A DNA stretch of 64,000 nucleotides, taken from the NCBI GenBank assembly GCA_902805545.1, contig CADCTD010000025.1:1-64000 (forward strand), in the 5' to 3' direction. A model generated the notes under the pieces. It did not search any database and was not told the origin of the DNA. It was given only the letters and a program-made list of their open reading frames with translations. Both the position numbers and the translations under genes were made by a program. This DNA comes from an uncultured Craurococcus sp. Lineage in GTDB: Bacteria; Pseudomonadota; Alphaproteobacteria; Acetobacterales; Acetobacteraceae. The stretch's first letter is position 1, and the number at the start of each line of letters is the position of its first letter. Below are positions 17,374 to 29,141 of this stretch, one piece after another.

Positions 17374-17988
17374 GTGTCCTACACCGTCCACGAGATCTTC
17401 CTGACCGCCCAGGGCGAGGGCGCCAATCTCGGCCGCACCGCCGTCTTCATCCGCTTCGCCGGCTGCAACCTCTGGTCCGGCCGCGAGGAGGATCGCGCCG
17501 ACGCCGTCTGCCGCTTCTGCGACACCGAGTTCCGCGGTGGCGAGCGCCATGACCTCGCCGGCCTCGTCGCCGCCGCCTCCGCCCTCTGGCCGGCCGACGC
17601 CCCCGCCCGCTTCTGCGTCCTCACCGGCGGCGAGCCCCTGCTGCAGGTCGACGTTCCGCTCCTCGATGCCTTGCGCGCCGCCGGCTTCACCATCGCCATC
17701 GAAACCAACGGCACCCAGCCCCTGCCCGGCCCCATCGATTGGGTCTGCGTCAGCCCCAAGGCCGGCGCCCCCCTCGCCCTCGAGCGCGCCGACGAGCGGA
17801 AGCTCGTCTATCCGCAAGCCGGCTTCGACCCGGCTGAATTCAGCGCCTTCCCGGCGCAGGAGCGCTGGCTCTCCCCCATGGACGGCCCCGCCCTCGCCGA
17901 GAACACCGCCGCCGCGGCCGCCTACTGCCTCCGCCACCCCGAATGGCGCCTCAACATCCAGGCCCACAAGGCCTGGGGCATCCGCTAG
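17374..17988 (+). CDS. queE: 7-carboxy-7-deazaguanine synthase QueE
   Basis: Radical-SAM enzyme converting 6-carboxytetrahydropterin to 7-carboxy-7-deazaguanine in queuosine (preQ0) biosynthesis. The 204-residue protein starts with a GTG codon (SYTVHEIFLTAQGEG). The cluster motif is the QueE variant Cys31-X14-Cys46-X2-Cys49 (CNLWS...CRFCDT), with an insert between the first two cysteines instead of CX3CX2C. GGEPLLQ, the SAM-contact GGEP segment, follows. The NIQAHKAWGIR end is typical. queC, queD and queF are not in this window, so the gene is an orphan here. Confidence 0.93.
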   Translation: MSYTVHEIFLTAQGEGANLGRTAVFIRFAGCNLWSGREEDRADAVCRFCDTEFRGGERHDLAGLVAAASALWPADAPARFCVLTGGEPLLQVDVPLLDALRAAGFTIAIETNGTQPLPGPIDWVCVSPKAGAPLALERADERKLVYPQAGFDPAEFSAFPAQERWLSPMDGPALAENTAAAAAYCLRHPEWRLNIQAHKAWGIR

Positions 17989-18045
17989 CCACCCCTGGCG
18001 CGACCGCTCCCAAGGCAGGATGCTGGCCCTCGGGAGGAACCGACC

Positions 18046-18990
18046 ATGCCAAGCCGCCGCGCGCTGCTGCTCGCCAGCCTCGCCCTGCCCGCCCCCGCCC
18101 GGGCCCAGCCCCGGCCGCTGCGGATCATCGTCCCCTTCGCCCCCGGCGGCTCGGGGGACATTACCGCCCGCCTGGTCGGCCGGCATATCGAGGCGACGAC
18201 CGGCCAGCCGGTCGTGGTCGACAACCGCCCGGGCGCCAACGGCGTGATCGGCGCCATGGCGGTGAAGGCCGCGGCGCCGGACGGGCTGACCCTGCTGCTC
18301 GCCACCAGCAGTACGCATTCGGCCAATCCGAGCCTGGTGCGCGACCTCCCCTACGACCCGGAGCGGGACTTCACCGGCATCGGCTTCTTCGCCTCGAACG
18401 GTGCCTATCTGATGGTTCGCCCCGAAGCCCCTTGGCGCGACGTCCCCGCCCTCGTCGCCGAGGCCAAGGCGCGGCCGGGAGGGATGTTCTTCGGCCATTT
18501 CAACGCCTCCTCCCGCCTGCCGGGGGAGATGCTGAACCTCATGGCCGGCACCCGCATCCAGGGCGTGCCCTACCGCGCCATCGGGGCAGCGTTCGGCGAC
18601 CTGATCGCCGGCCGGCTCGACCTCATCTTCGTCGATACCACTGCCGGCGACGCCTACCTCGCGCAGGGCCAGACCCGGGCGCTCGCGCTGACCGCTCCGC
18701 GCCGCTGGTCCCGCTGGCCGGACCTGCCGGTGATGGCCGAGACCTGGCCTGACTTCCACCTCACCGGCTTCCTCGGCCTCGCCGTCCCGGCCGGCACGCC
18801 GCGCCCCGTGGCGGAGCGGCTGAACGCCCTCGCCAACGAGGCCGGCCAAACCGAGCCCGCCCGCAGCCGCATGCGCGAGTTCGGCCTCGACCCGCAGGTG
18901 CTCGACCTCGAGCGGATCGCCGCCCTGCTGCGCACCGAGCGGGAGAAATGGGCCCGCTTCGTCAGGCTCGCCGGGATCGAGCCGGAATAG
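18046..18990 (+). CDS. Bug-family periplasmic binding protein (TctC-like)
   Basis: A 314-residue extracytoplasmic receptor of the tripartite tricarboxylate transporter/Bug family. After a short signal peptide (RRALLLASLALPAPARAQ) it shows the Bug hallmarks: PLRIIVPFAPGGSGD, VVVDNRPGANGVIGA, GVPYRAIGAAFGDLIAGR and LPVMAETWPDF. GGGAGGAA precedes the ATG. No tctA or tctB membrane genes are adjacent, as is common for the numerous orphan Bug receptors in Acetobacteraceae and Burkholderiales. Ligand unknown. It converges with parC, leaving 6 bp between the stops. Confidence 0.92.
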   Translation: MPSRRALLLASLALPAPARAQPRPLRIIVPFAPGGSGDITARLVGRHIEATTGQPVVVDNRPGANGVIGAMAVKAAAPDGLTLLLATSSTHSANPSLVRDLPYDPERDFTGIGFFASNGAYLMVRPEAPWRDVPALVAEAKARPGGMFFGHFNASSRLPGEMLNLMAGTRIQGVPYRAIGAAFGDLIAGRLDLIFVDTTAGDAYLAQGQTRALALTAPRRWSRWPDLPVMAETWPDFHLTGFLGLAVPAGTPRPVAERLNALANEAGQTEPARSRMREFGLDPQVLDLERIAALLRTEREKWARFVRLAGIEPE

Positions 18991-18996
18991 CCGCCC

Positions 18997-21237
18997 TCAC
19001 TCGAACCGGTTCGACTTCGGGAAGCCATTCGGCGGCAGCTTCCCCGCCCCCGCCCGGTTGCCGCGCCAGGACGTGATATCCTGTTCCACCCGCACCCGGT
19101 CGCCGAGCCGCCAGCTCAGCCCTTCCTTGCGGGTGAAGACCTTGGCATCCGACAGCCCGCCATCCTTGTAGGATTGCAGCTGCACGCCGCGCCCGCGCGA
19201 CATCTCCGGCACCTGGTCGATCGGGAAGAGCAGGAGCTTCCGGTTCTCGCCGATGACGGCGACCATGTCGCCCTCGGCAGGGACGCAGACCGCGGCCTCC
19301 TTGCCCGGCTCCAGCACCAGCACCTGCTTGCCCGCGCGCCTCTCGGCCAGCAGCTCCGCGCCGGGGACGACGAAGCCCCGCCCGTCCTGCCCCGCCACCA
19401 GATACCGCGCCCCATCGGCGGGCACGAAGAGTTCCAGCACCGCATCCTCATTGGTCAGCTCGACCATGAGGCGCACCGGCTGCCCGTCGCCCCGCCCGCG
19501 CGGGATGGCCTCCACCTTCAGCGTATAGGCCCGCCCATTGGTGGCGAAGAGGATCAGCCGGTCCGTGCTCTGCGCATGCACCATGCGGAAGAGCTCGTCG
19601 CCCTCCTTGAAGCGTAGCTCCGCCTCCGGCGGCAGGTGTCCCTTCTGCGCCCGGATCCAGCCCTTCTCGGAGAGGATGACGGTGATCGGCTCCCGCTCGA
19701 CGAAGGCGTTCTCGTCGACGGCGATGGCCGGCAGCGCCCCGCCCGAGACGGTCCGCCGCGCCCCGAGCGCGCCCTCGCCGAAGGCCTTCCGCACCTCCTC
19801 GATCTCGGCTGCGATCGCATTCCAGCGCTTGGCCTCGGAGCCCATCAGCCCCTGCAGCGCCTTCTGCTCCTTGGTAAGCTTCGTATGTTCCTTTCGGATC
19901 TCCATTTCCTCGAGCTTGCGGAGCGCCCGCAGCCGCATGTCGAGGATGGCATTGGCCTGCGCATCCGTGAGGCCGAAGGCCGCCATCAGCGCCTCCTTCG
20001 GCTTGTCCTCCTCGCGGACGATGCGGATCACCTCGTCGAGGTTGAGGTAGACGATGAGGTAGCCGTCGAGGATCTCGAGCCGGCGCGCGATCGCCGCCAG
20101 CCGATGCTCGGTCCGCCGCACCAGCACCACATGCCGGTGGTCGAGCCAGGCCCGCAGGACCTCCTTGAGGCTCATCACCCGCGGCGTGCGGTCCGCATCC
20201 AGCACGTTGAGGTTCAGCGGGATGCGATTCTCGAGCTGGGTCGCGCGGAACAGCGTCTCCATCAGCATCGCCGCATCGACGTTGCGCGTCTTCGGCTCGA
20301 TGACGATGCGGACCTTATCGGTGCTCTCGTCGCGGATGTCGCCGAGCAGCGGCAGCTTCTTCTCCTCGAGCAGCTGCGCGATCTGCTCGATCAGCTTCGC
20401 CTTGGCGACCTGGTAGGGGATCTCCTCGATGATGATCTGGTAGGCGCCGAGCTTGCCCTCTTCCTTCCGCCAGCGGGCGCGGACGCGGAAGCCGCCGCGC
20501 CCGGTCTCATAGGCCTCGCGCAGCGCCTCGGCGCTCTCGACGAGCGTGCCCCCGGTCGGGAAATCCGGCCCCTGGACATGCCGCAGCAGGTCGGCGGTTT
20601 CCGCCTTCGGGTTGCGGATCAGCTCCAGCGCCGCCCCGCACAACTCACCCGCATTGTGCGGCGGGATGCTCGTCGCCATGCCGACCGCGATGCCGGTCGC
20701 GCCATTGGCCAGCAGGTTCGGGAAGGCCGCCGGCAGCACCACCGGCTCCTGCTCCTCGCCGTCATAGGTCTGGCGGAAGTCGACGGCATTCTCGTCGATC
20801 CCCTGCAGCAACGCCTCGGCGACGGTGGTCAGCCGCGCCTCGGTGTAGCGCATGGCGGCCGCGTTATCGCCGTCGATATTGCCGAAATTCCCCTGCCCGT
20901 CGACCAGCGGGTAGCGCGCGGCGAAATCCTGCGCCTGGCGCACCAGCGCCTCGTAGATCGAGGCATCGCCATGGGGATGGTACTTGCCCATCACGTCGCC
21001 GACGATGCGGGCGCATTTCTTGAACCCCGCCGCCGGGTCGAGCTTCAGCTGGTGCATCGCCCAGAGCAGGCGCCGGTGGACCGGCTTCAGCCCGTCCCGC
21101 ACATCCGGCAGGGAGCGGGACATGATGGTGGAGAGCGCATAGGCCAGGTAGCGCTCGGAGAGCGCATCGGCGAGGCCGGTATCGCGCATGCCGCCACCGT
21201 CCGGGGCGCCGGGGAGGGTCTTGATGTCGTCGGGCAT
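18997..21237 (-). CDS. parC: DNA topoisomerase IV subunit A
   Basis: Decatenates daughter chromosomes with ParE. The 746-residue length and the short C-terminal domain fit ParC rather than GyrA, and no clear GyrA-box was noticed. The catalytic Tyr131 is in [11 protein letters not shown]. The quinolone-determining helix reads [15 protein letters not shown], so Ala92 occupies the place of E. coli ParC Ser80 while Glu96 matches Glu84. Start ATG 21237, with in-frame Met17 possible. parE is not in the window. A CTAGAC promoter lies 35 bp upstream. Confidence 0.95.
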   Translation of the reverse strand: MPDDIKTLPGAPDGGGMRDTGLADALSERYLAYALSTIMSRSLPDVRDGLKPVHRRLLWAMHQLKLDPAAGFKKCARIVGDVMGKYHPHGDASIYEALVRQAQDFAARYPLVDGQGNFGNIDGDNAAAMRYTEARLTTVAEALLQGIDENAVDFRQTYDGEEQEPVVLPAAFPNLLANGATGIAVGMATSIPPHNAGELCGAALELIRNPKAETADLLRHVQGPDFPTGGTLVESAEALREAYETGRGGFRVRARWRKEEGKLGAYQIIIEEIPYQVAKAKLIEQIAQLLEEKKLPLLGDIRDESTDKVRIVIEPKTRNVDAAMLMETLFRATQLENRIPLNLNVLDADRTPRVMSLKEVLRAWLDHRHVVLVRRTEHRLAAIARRLEILDGYLIVYLNLDEVIRIVREEDKPKEALMAAFGLTDAQANAILDMRLRALRKLEEMEIRKEHTKLTKEQKALQGLMGSEAKRWNAIAAEIEEVRKAFGEGALGARRTVSGGALPAIAVDENAFVEREPITVILSEKGWIRAQKGHLPPEAELRFKEGDELFRMVHAQSTDRLILFATNGRAYTLKVEAIPRGRGDGQPVRLMVELTNEDAVLELFVPADGARYLVAGQDGRGFVVPGAELLAERRAGKQVLVLEPGKEAAVCVPAEGDMVAVIGENRKLLLFPIDQVPEMSRGRGVQLQSYKDGGLSDAKVFTRKEGLSWRLGDRVRVEQDITSWRGNRAGAGKLPPNGFPKSNRFE

Positions 21238-21271
21238 GTCTCGCCGTTTTCGTGCTTTGTTCTCTATGGCA

Positions 21272-21300
21272 GTCTAGCCGACCAGCGGCCGCAATGCCAC
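21272..21300 (-). promoter_or_regulatory. Putative parC promoter
   Basis: Minus-strand GTGGCA (21300-21295), 17 bp and CTAGAC (21277-21272) followed by T, giving a leader of about 30 nt. It overlaps the 70-bp gap between the LLM gene end and parC. Confidence 0.35.
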
Positions 21301-21307
21301 CCATCCC

Positions 21308-22333
21308 TCAGGCGAAATCCGGCATCACCCGCTCGGCGAAGACCCGGAGCGACCGGGCCAGCACCTCGGTCGGCACATCCGGCATCTGCATCCGCAGCAC
21401 CATCTCGGTCGGCCGGAGCGCCTCGATCAACGCCTCGATCCCCTCCCGCACCGAAGCCGGGTCCCCGATCAGGAAGCGCGAGGCGAGGCTCTCGAAGGCG
21501 GGCGCCGCCGCCGTCACCAGGGCGCCGGAATCGTCATGCAGCGCCCGCTCGCCGGAGGCGGATTTCTTGCCGTAGAGGCCGAAGAGCTGGCTCGTCCCCG
21601 GCGCGCCATAGCGCACCGCCTCCGCCCGGTCCTCCAGCACCAGCGCCTCGCGGATCACCGGCCGCTCGGTCGGGACATAGCCGAAGCGGGCGGCGGCGGC
21701 CTCGTAGCGGGCGAAATGCTCCTGCAGCTCCGCCGTACTGTGCCGCGGTGAGGCGGTGACGGGCACGCCACGCTTCGCCGCCCGCTCCAGCATCCGCGGG
21801 CCCGAGACCCCGTACCAGACCGGCAACTCGGCCTGCACCGGCCGCGGCCGCAGCGCCAGATGCGGCACCCGGACGAAGCGCCCCTCGAAGCCGATATCCG
21901 CCGGGTTGCGCCAGGCCTGCTGGAGGAAGTCGATGATCTCCTCATGCCGCTGGAAGCGCTCCACATAGTCGAGGCCGCGCCCGGCGAATTCCTCCCGCAC
22001 ATAGCCCGGCGCCGTGCCGAGGCCGAGCCGCCCGTCCGAGAGGTTGTCGAGCGTCGCCAGGTCCTCGAGCAGCTGCACCGGATGGTAGAGCGTGCTGACC
22101 AGGATGTTGCTCACCAGCCGCATCCGCTTCGTCAGCCCCGCCGCCATGGCCAGCGCCAGCAACGGGCTCGGCAGCCAGCCATCCTCCTGGAAATGGTGCT
22201 CGGTGATGTGGACGCCGTGATAGCCGAGGCTCTCGGCCAACGGCAGAACCTCCGCCATCTGCGCGATGCTCTCGCGGTGGGAGAGCAGCCCGCCCTCCGG
22301 CGCGACGAAGCTGAACATGACGGAGAACTTCAT
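21308..22333 (-). CDS. LLM-class flavin-dependent oxidoreductase
   Basis: A 341-residue luciferase-like monooxygenase using reduced FMN or F420-type flavin. The start MKFSVMFSFVAPEGGLLSHRE, the HITEHHFQEDG segment (the usual EHH motif), NILVSTLYHPVQLLEDLATL and DGRLGLGTAPG are characteristic of the bacterial luciferase fold. The partner substrate is unknown. ATG 22333 overlaps the pxpA stop as ATGA, so the two are coupled. The pairing with an oxoprolinase/LamB-type subunit hints at a lactam or amide substrate, by inference only. Confidence 0.85.
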   Translation of the reverse strand: MKFSVMFSFVAPEGGLLSHRESIAQMAEVLPLAESLGYHGVHITEHHFQEDGWLPSPLLALAMAAGLTKRMRLVSNILVSTLYHPVQLLEDLATLDNLSDGRLGLGTAPGYVREEFAGRGLDYVERFQRHEEIIDFLQQAWRNPADIGFEGRFVRVPHLALRPRPVQAELPVWYGVSGPRMLERAAKRGVPVTASPRHSTAELQEHFARYEAAAARFGYVPTERPVIREALVLEDRAEAVRYGAPGTSQLFGLYGKKSASGERALHDDSGALVTAAAPAFESLASRFLIGDPASVREGIEALIEALRPTEMVLRMQMPDVPTEVLARSLRVFAERVMPDFA

Positions 22334-23091
22334 CGGGCCGCTCCCCTGACGGCGCAGGCGAGCGCCGCGCCGCAGGCCTCGGCGGCGCGGCGGACGGCCG
22401 CCAGCACCTCGAGCACATTCGGCCCGTCGCTGTGGATGCAGACACTCTCGACCGCCATGGGCAGCACCGCGCCGCCGCGCGCGGTCAGCGTCCCGCGGGT
22501 CAGGATCTCGGTGATGCGCGCCTCGACCAGCGCCGGCTCCACCGGCCGCTTGCGCCGCTCGACCAGCAGCATGCCGTCCTCGGCATAGTCGAGGTCCGGA
22601 TAGGCCTCGGTGACGACACGCAGCCCCCGCGCCCGCGCCCGCGCGGTGAAGACCTCGCCCGGAAGCCAGTAGACCGCCGCCCCCGGCGCCGCACCGGCGA
22701 TGGCATCGAGCGCCGCCTCCGCCATCGCCGGGTCCCGCAGCACATGGAACATGGCGCCATGCGGCTTCACATGGTTCAGCGGCATGTCATGAATGCGGAG
22801 GAAGGCCTGCAGGGCGCCGATCTGGTAGGCGAAGCAGGCATGCAGCTCCGCCGCGTTGAGCGCCATGACGCGGCGGCCGAAACCGGCGAGGTCCGGCAGG
22901 CCGGGATGCGCCCCGACGGCGACGCCCGCCCCCCGCGCCGCCGCCACCGTCTCCATCATGATCAGCGGGTCGCCGGCATGGAAGCCGCAGGCGAGGTTGG
23001 CGGTGGTGACGAGCGGCAGCACCGCCGCGTCATCGGCCATCCGCCAGTTGCCGAAGCCCTCGCCCATGTCGCAATTGACGTCGAGACGCAT
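22330..23091 (-). CDS. pxpA: LamB/YcsF family protein, 5-oxoprolinase subunit PxpA-like
   Basis: A 253-residue PxpA-like protein. In the PxpABC complex the A subunit cleaves the phosphorylated 5-oxoproline ring to glutamate. It has the family start RLDVNCDMGEGFGNW, NLACGFHAGDP, GAHPGLPDLAGFGRR and NHVKPHGAMFH, and the end VESVCIHSDGPN. ATG 23091 is preferred; GTG and TTG codons just upstream would add one to three residues. The usual partners pxpB and pxpC (KipI/KipA-like) are absent from the window, so either they lie elsewhere or this homologue has another job with the coupled LLM flavoenzyme. Confidence 0.88.
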   Translation of the reverse strand: MRLDVNCDMGEGFGNWRMADDAAVLPLVTTANLACGFHAGDPLIMMETVAAARGAGVAVGAHPGLPDLAGFGRRVMALNAAELHACFAYQIGALQAFLRIHDMPLNHVKPHGAMFHVLRDPAMAEAALDAIAGAAPGAAVYWLPGEVFTARARARGLRVVTEAYPDLDYAEDGMLLVERRKRPVEPALVEARITEILTRGTLTARGGAVLPMAVESVCIHSDGPNVLEVLAAVRRAAEACGAALACAVRGAAR

Positions 23092-23148
23092 CACGGCCAA
23101 GCGGGCCTCCTCGCCGGGAAGGCCGGAAGTTCAGCACCCGCGGCCGCC

Positions 23149-23886
23149 TCAGGCAATGGCGGCGGCGACCCGGTCCTGCAGCATCCCCCGGGCCGGCGGC
23201 ATCCCGCCCGGACGGTGGCCGAAGGCGTCGCGCGCCAGGAAATGCCCGGTGAGCCGCAGCCCCGCCAGGCAGTCCGCCGCCCCCACCGGCCCCGACTGGC
23301 CGAGCAGGAAGCGCGGCAGCGGCAGCAGCCGGTCCGCCCAGGGCCCGGCGGCCGCCGCGCTCACCGCCCGCCCGCTGCGGGGCGAGACCCAGCCGAGATC
23401 CTCCACCCCGCCCGTCACCGCGCAGCGCGCGAGGTCCAGCCCGTAGCCGAGCTCGGTCAGCAGCTCCGCCTCCCAGAGGACATAGTCGGGCAGCGCCGCC
23501 AGCGCCCCGGCCGGAAGCCGCGCGATCAGCGCGACCAGCCCCTGGAAGCAGCGCGGATGCGGCTCCCGCTCCGGCAGCGCCCCCTCGGCGACCGCGCAGG
23601 CGGCCGACAGCAAGGCGAGGCCGAGCGGGTCCTCGAGGGCGAGCGCCGCCGCCGGATGCACCAGCTCCCCCGACAGCGCACCGAGCTGGTCGGCCAGCCG
23701 CGCCACCCATCGCGCCTCGACCAGGTTCCCGGTCATCCAGAGCGAGGACTGCGCCCGCGACGTGCCGCCCTTGGCGAGGCCCGCATGACGGCCCAGCGCC
23801 TCCGTCAGAAGCGTCACCACGGCGCCCGATTCGCCATGCGGCCGGGCGCCGAGGACGATGGCCGGGCCTTGCCACTCGGTGCTCAT
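23149..23886 (-). CDS. recO: DNA repair protein RecO
   Basis: A 245-residue recombination mediator that helps RecR load RecA at single-strand gaps. An N-terminal OB-fold (WQGPAIVLGARPHGESGAVVTLLTEALGRHAGLAKGG) is followed by the helical domain. The alphaproteobacterial WVSPRSGRAVS segment replaces the zinc finger found in some homologues. RecO is poorly conserved, but order and motifs fit. It starts at ATG 23886 and is followed by pxpA after 57 bp on the same strand. Confidence 0.9.
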   Translation of the reverse strand: MSTEWQGPAIVLGARPHGESGAVVTLLTEALGRHAGLAKGGTSRAQSSLWMTGNLVEARWVARLADQLGALSGELVHPAAALALEDPLGLALLSAACAVAEGALPEREPHPRCFQGLVALIARLPAGALAALPDYVLWEAELLTELGYGLDLARCAVTGGVEDLGWVSPRSGRAVSAAAAGPWADRLLPLPRFLLGQSGPVGAADCLAGLRLTGHFLARDAFGHRPGGMPPARGMLQDRVAAAIA

Positions 23887-23923
23887 GCCGAGGGAGATGG
23901 TGCCGGGCCGTTGCGTTTTCGAG

Positions 23924-23942
23924 GGAGAGGCGGGGCCTCTCC
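23924..23942 (-). terminator. Hairpin after htpG
   Basis: A perfect 8-bp stem GGAGAGGC / GCCTCTCC with a 3-nt loop, 4 bp after the htpG stop (23947-23949) in the minus direction. The T-run is poor, so this is either an intrinsic terminator in a GC-rich style or an mRNA 3' protector. Confidence 0.5.
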
Positions 23943-23946
23943 GGGA

Positions 23947-25785
<1,839 letters not shown>

Positions 25786-25856
25786 GCCTGATCCTCCGGG
25801 AAGGGATGCCTATCCGGCGGGGCGATATGCAAAAGCCGGGGCCAGGAATCAAGGGC

Positions 25857-26854
<998 letters not shown>

Positions 26855-26858
<4 letters not shown>

Positions 26859-28093
26859 GATTGCCATATGGGGCGGGCGGGGGGCGCCTGGAACCCCGTC
26901 CGCCCCCGCCAGAGCAGCCAGGCCGCGATCGCCATGGTCAGCGCGTTCCAGGCGAGGCCGTTCAGCACCGCCATCCGGTAGGAGGACGTGGCGTCGAAGA
27001 TCGCCCCGGACATCCACCCGCCGAGCGCCATGCCGACGAGGGTCGAGGACAGCACCAGCCCGACCCGCAGCCCGGCCTCCCTCGCCGGGAAGCTCTCCCG
27101 CACGATGATGGCGTAGCTCGGCACGATCCCGCCCTGGAACAGGCCGAAGATGGCCGAGATGGCATAGAGCGAGGTGAGCCCGTCGAAGGGCAGGAAGAGC
27201 GAGAGCGCCACGGCCTGCAGGCTGGCGCCCAGCAGCAGCGTCGCCCGGCTGCCGATCCGGTCGAGGATCCAGCCCGAGGCCAGGCGGCTGACCACGCCGC
27301 AGGCGAGCATCAGCGACAGCATCTCCGCCCCACGCGCCGCGCCATAGCCGAGATCGACGCAATAGGCGACGATATGCACCTGCGGCATCGCCATCGCCAC
27401 GCAGCAGGAGATGCCGGCAAACATCAGCAGCGCCTGCAGCGCATTGGGCGGCAGGCCGAGGGTGCCGCGGTTGCCGGCCGGCGCCGCGACGGGCACGGCC
27501 TGGGCCGGCGGCCGGCGCCGCAGCACGAGCGCCAGCGGCAGCATGGTGACGAGGCAGAGGATGCCGATGCCGATATGCGCCTGGCGCCAGCCCACCGTCT
27601 CGATGAAATGCTGCAGCACCGGCGGCCAGAAGGCGCCCGCGAAGTAGTTGCCGCTGGCGCAGAGCGAGACGGCCAGCCCCCGCCGTCGCGCGAACCAGAG
27701 CGAGGTGTCGGCCACCAGCGGCCCGAAGGTGGCGCAGGAGCCGAGCAGCCCGATCAGCACCCCGTAGATCACCGCGAATTGCCACATGCTGCCCGCGAAG
27801 GCGCTCGCCACATAGCCGGCCGAGAGCGCCAGCGTGCCAAGGATCACCGGCACCATGACCCCGAACCGGTCCGCAAGCCGCCCCATGGCGATGCCGCCGA
27901 TGGCGAAGCCGATGGTCGTCAGCGTATAGGGCAGCGAGGCGTCGGCCCGCAGCGTGCCGAACTCCGCCTGCACCGCCGGCAGCGCCACGACGATCGACCA
28001 GAGCCCGACCCCACCCAGCGTGCTGAGCGCCACCGAGACGCCGAGCCGCATCCAGGCATAGCGCGAGTCCACGCCGTCCGCCGTCGCAGCCAT
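26855..28093 (-). CDS. MFS transporter
   Basis: A 412-residue inner-membrane transporter with twelve predicted membrane segments. The motif-A region [15 protein letters not shown] lies between segments 2 and 3, and a related repeat, [16 protein letters not shown], in the second half. GGAGA lies 7 nt before ATG 28093; an upstream in-frame ATG (28114) would add seven residues. Similar overall to the NNP/oxalate-formate-like MFS groups, but the substrate is unknown. First gene of a two-gene operon with the LLM flavoenzyme. Confidence 0.88.
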
Positions 28094-28157
28094 GCGGTTT
28101 TCTCCTGACATTCCAGCCAGCATGCCAGGGGCGCAGGCGGCAGGCGAGGCCCCGCGC

Positions 28158-28185
28158 TTGACCCGGGCCGCCCGGGGCTTAGCCT
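28158..28185 (+). promoter_or_regulatory. Putative promoter of the PrdB-like/CoA-transferase operon
   Basis: TTGACC (28158-28163), 16 bp and TAGCCT (28180-28185), then a short leader with AGAGGAG before the ATG at 28209. It lies in the divergent region facing the MFS gene. Confidence 0.4.
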
Positions 28186-28208
28186 CAGGCCCCAAGAGGA
28201 GACGCACC

Positions 28209-29141
28209 ATGACCGCGGAGATCGACCGGGCGATGGGCTTCGCGCCCGATCACGACAGCCCGATCCCCTACATGCAGCGCACCCGCGACTACTACCGGGC
28301 GATCGGCTACGACCCCTATCGCTGGGCGCATTACCGCGAGGTGCCCTTCTCCCCGCTGCGCAGGCCGCTGGCCGAGAGCCGCGTGACGCTCATCACCACC
28401 GCCGCCCCCTTCGACCCGGCCAAGGGCGACCAGGGCCCCGGCGCGCCCTACAACTCGGCGGCCAAGTTCTACGATGTCTATTCCGGCCGCACCGATGAGG
28501 AGCACGACCTCCGCATCTCGCACATCGCCTATGACCGGAAGCACAGCCCGGCGACCGACCCGGGCGCCTGGTTCCCGCTCCAGGCGCTGCGCGATGCCGC
28601 GGCGGCCGGGCGGATCGGCGGGCTGACCGAGCATTTCCACGGCGCCCCCACCAACCGCAGCCACCGCCACACCGTCGAGACCGACTGTCCGGAGATCCTC
28701 TCTCGCTGCCTCCGCGACGGGGCGGAGCTTGCGGTGCTGGTCCCCAACTGCCCGGTCTGCCACCAGACCGTCAGCCTCACCGCCCGCCACCTCGAGCAGC
28801 ACGGCATCCCGACCGTGGTGATGGGCTGCGCCAAGGACATCGTCGAGCATTGCGGCGTGCCGCGCTTCCTGTTCAGCGACTTCCCGCTCGGCAATGCCGC
28901 TGGCCGCCCGCATGATCCGGCCAGCCAGGCGGCGACGCTGGAGCTCGCCCTCCGCCTGCTCGAGACCGCCATCGCCCCCCGCACCACCCTGCAATCGCCG
29001 CAGCGCTGGGACGGGACGGGCGAGTGGAAGCTCGACTACCTGAACCTCGAGCAGATCGGCCCGGAGGAGCTGGACCGCCGCCGCGAGGAATTCCTCCGCC
29101 AGAAGGCCATCGCCAAGGACCTGCGCGAGAAGGCGGCATGA
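28209..29141 (+). CDS. PrdB/GrdB-like reductase-family protein (glycine/sarcosine/betaine reductase B-type, Cys form)
   Basis: A 310-residue protein resembling the D-proline reductase PrdB / glycine-betaine reductase selenoprotein B family. The segment VPNCPVCHQTVSLTARHLEQ followed by HGIPTVVMGCAKDIVEHCG matches the region that in the clostridial enzymes holds a Cys-x-x-Sec pair. Here it is Cys181-Pro-Val-Cys184, so no selenocysteine is needed. No signal peptide. AGAGGAG precedes ATG 28209. It is translationally coupled (ATGA) to a CoA transferase gene. True reductive cleavage also needs PrdA/GrdA partners, which are absent, so the reaction is open. Confidence 0.7.
   Translation: MTAEIDRAMGFAPDHDSPIPYMQRTRDYYRAIGYDPYRWAHYREVPFSPLRRPLAESRVTLITTAAPFDPAKGDQGPGAPYNSAAKFYDVYSGRTDEEHDLRISHIAYDRKHSPATDPGAWFPLQALRDAAAAGRIGGLTEHFHGAPTNRSHRHTVETDCPEILSRCLRDGAELAVLVPNCPVCHQTVSLTARHLEQHGIPTVVMGCAKDIVEHCGVPRFLFSDFPLGNAAGRPHDPASQAATLELALRLLETAIAPRTTLQSPQRWDGTGEWKLDYLNLEQIGPEELDRRREEFLRQKAIAKDLREKAA

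Noticed and set aside
28749-28762. Selenocysteine (in-frame TGA) in the PrdB/GrdB-like gene
   Set aside because: The motif is encoded by two TGC codons (CPVC) and the frame is uninterrupted.
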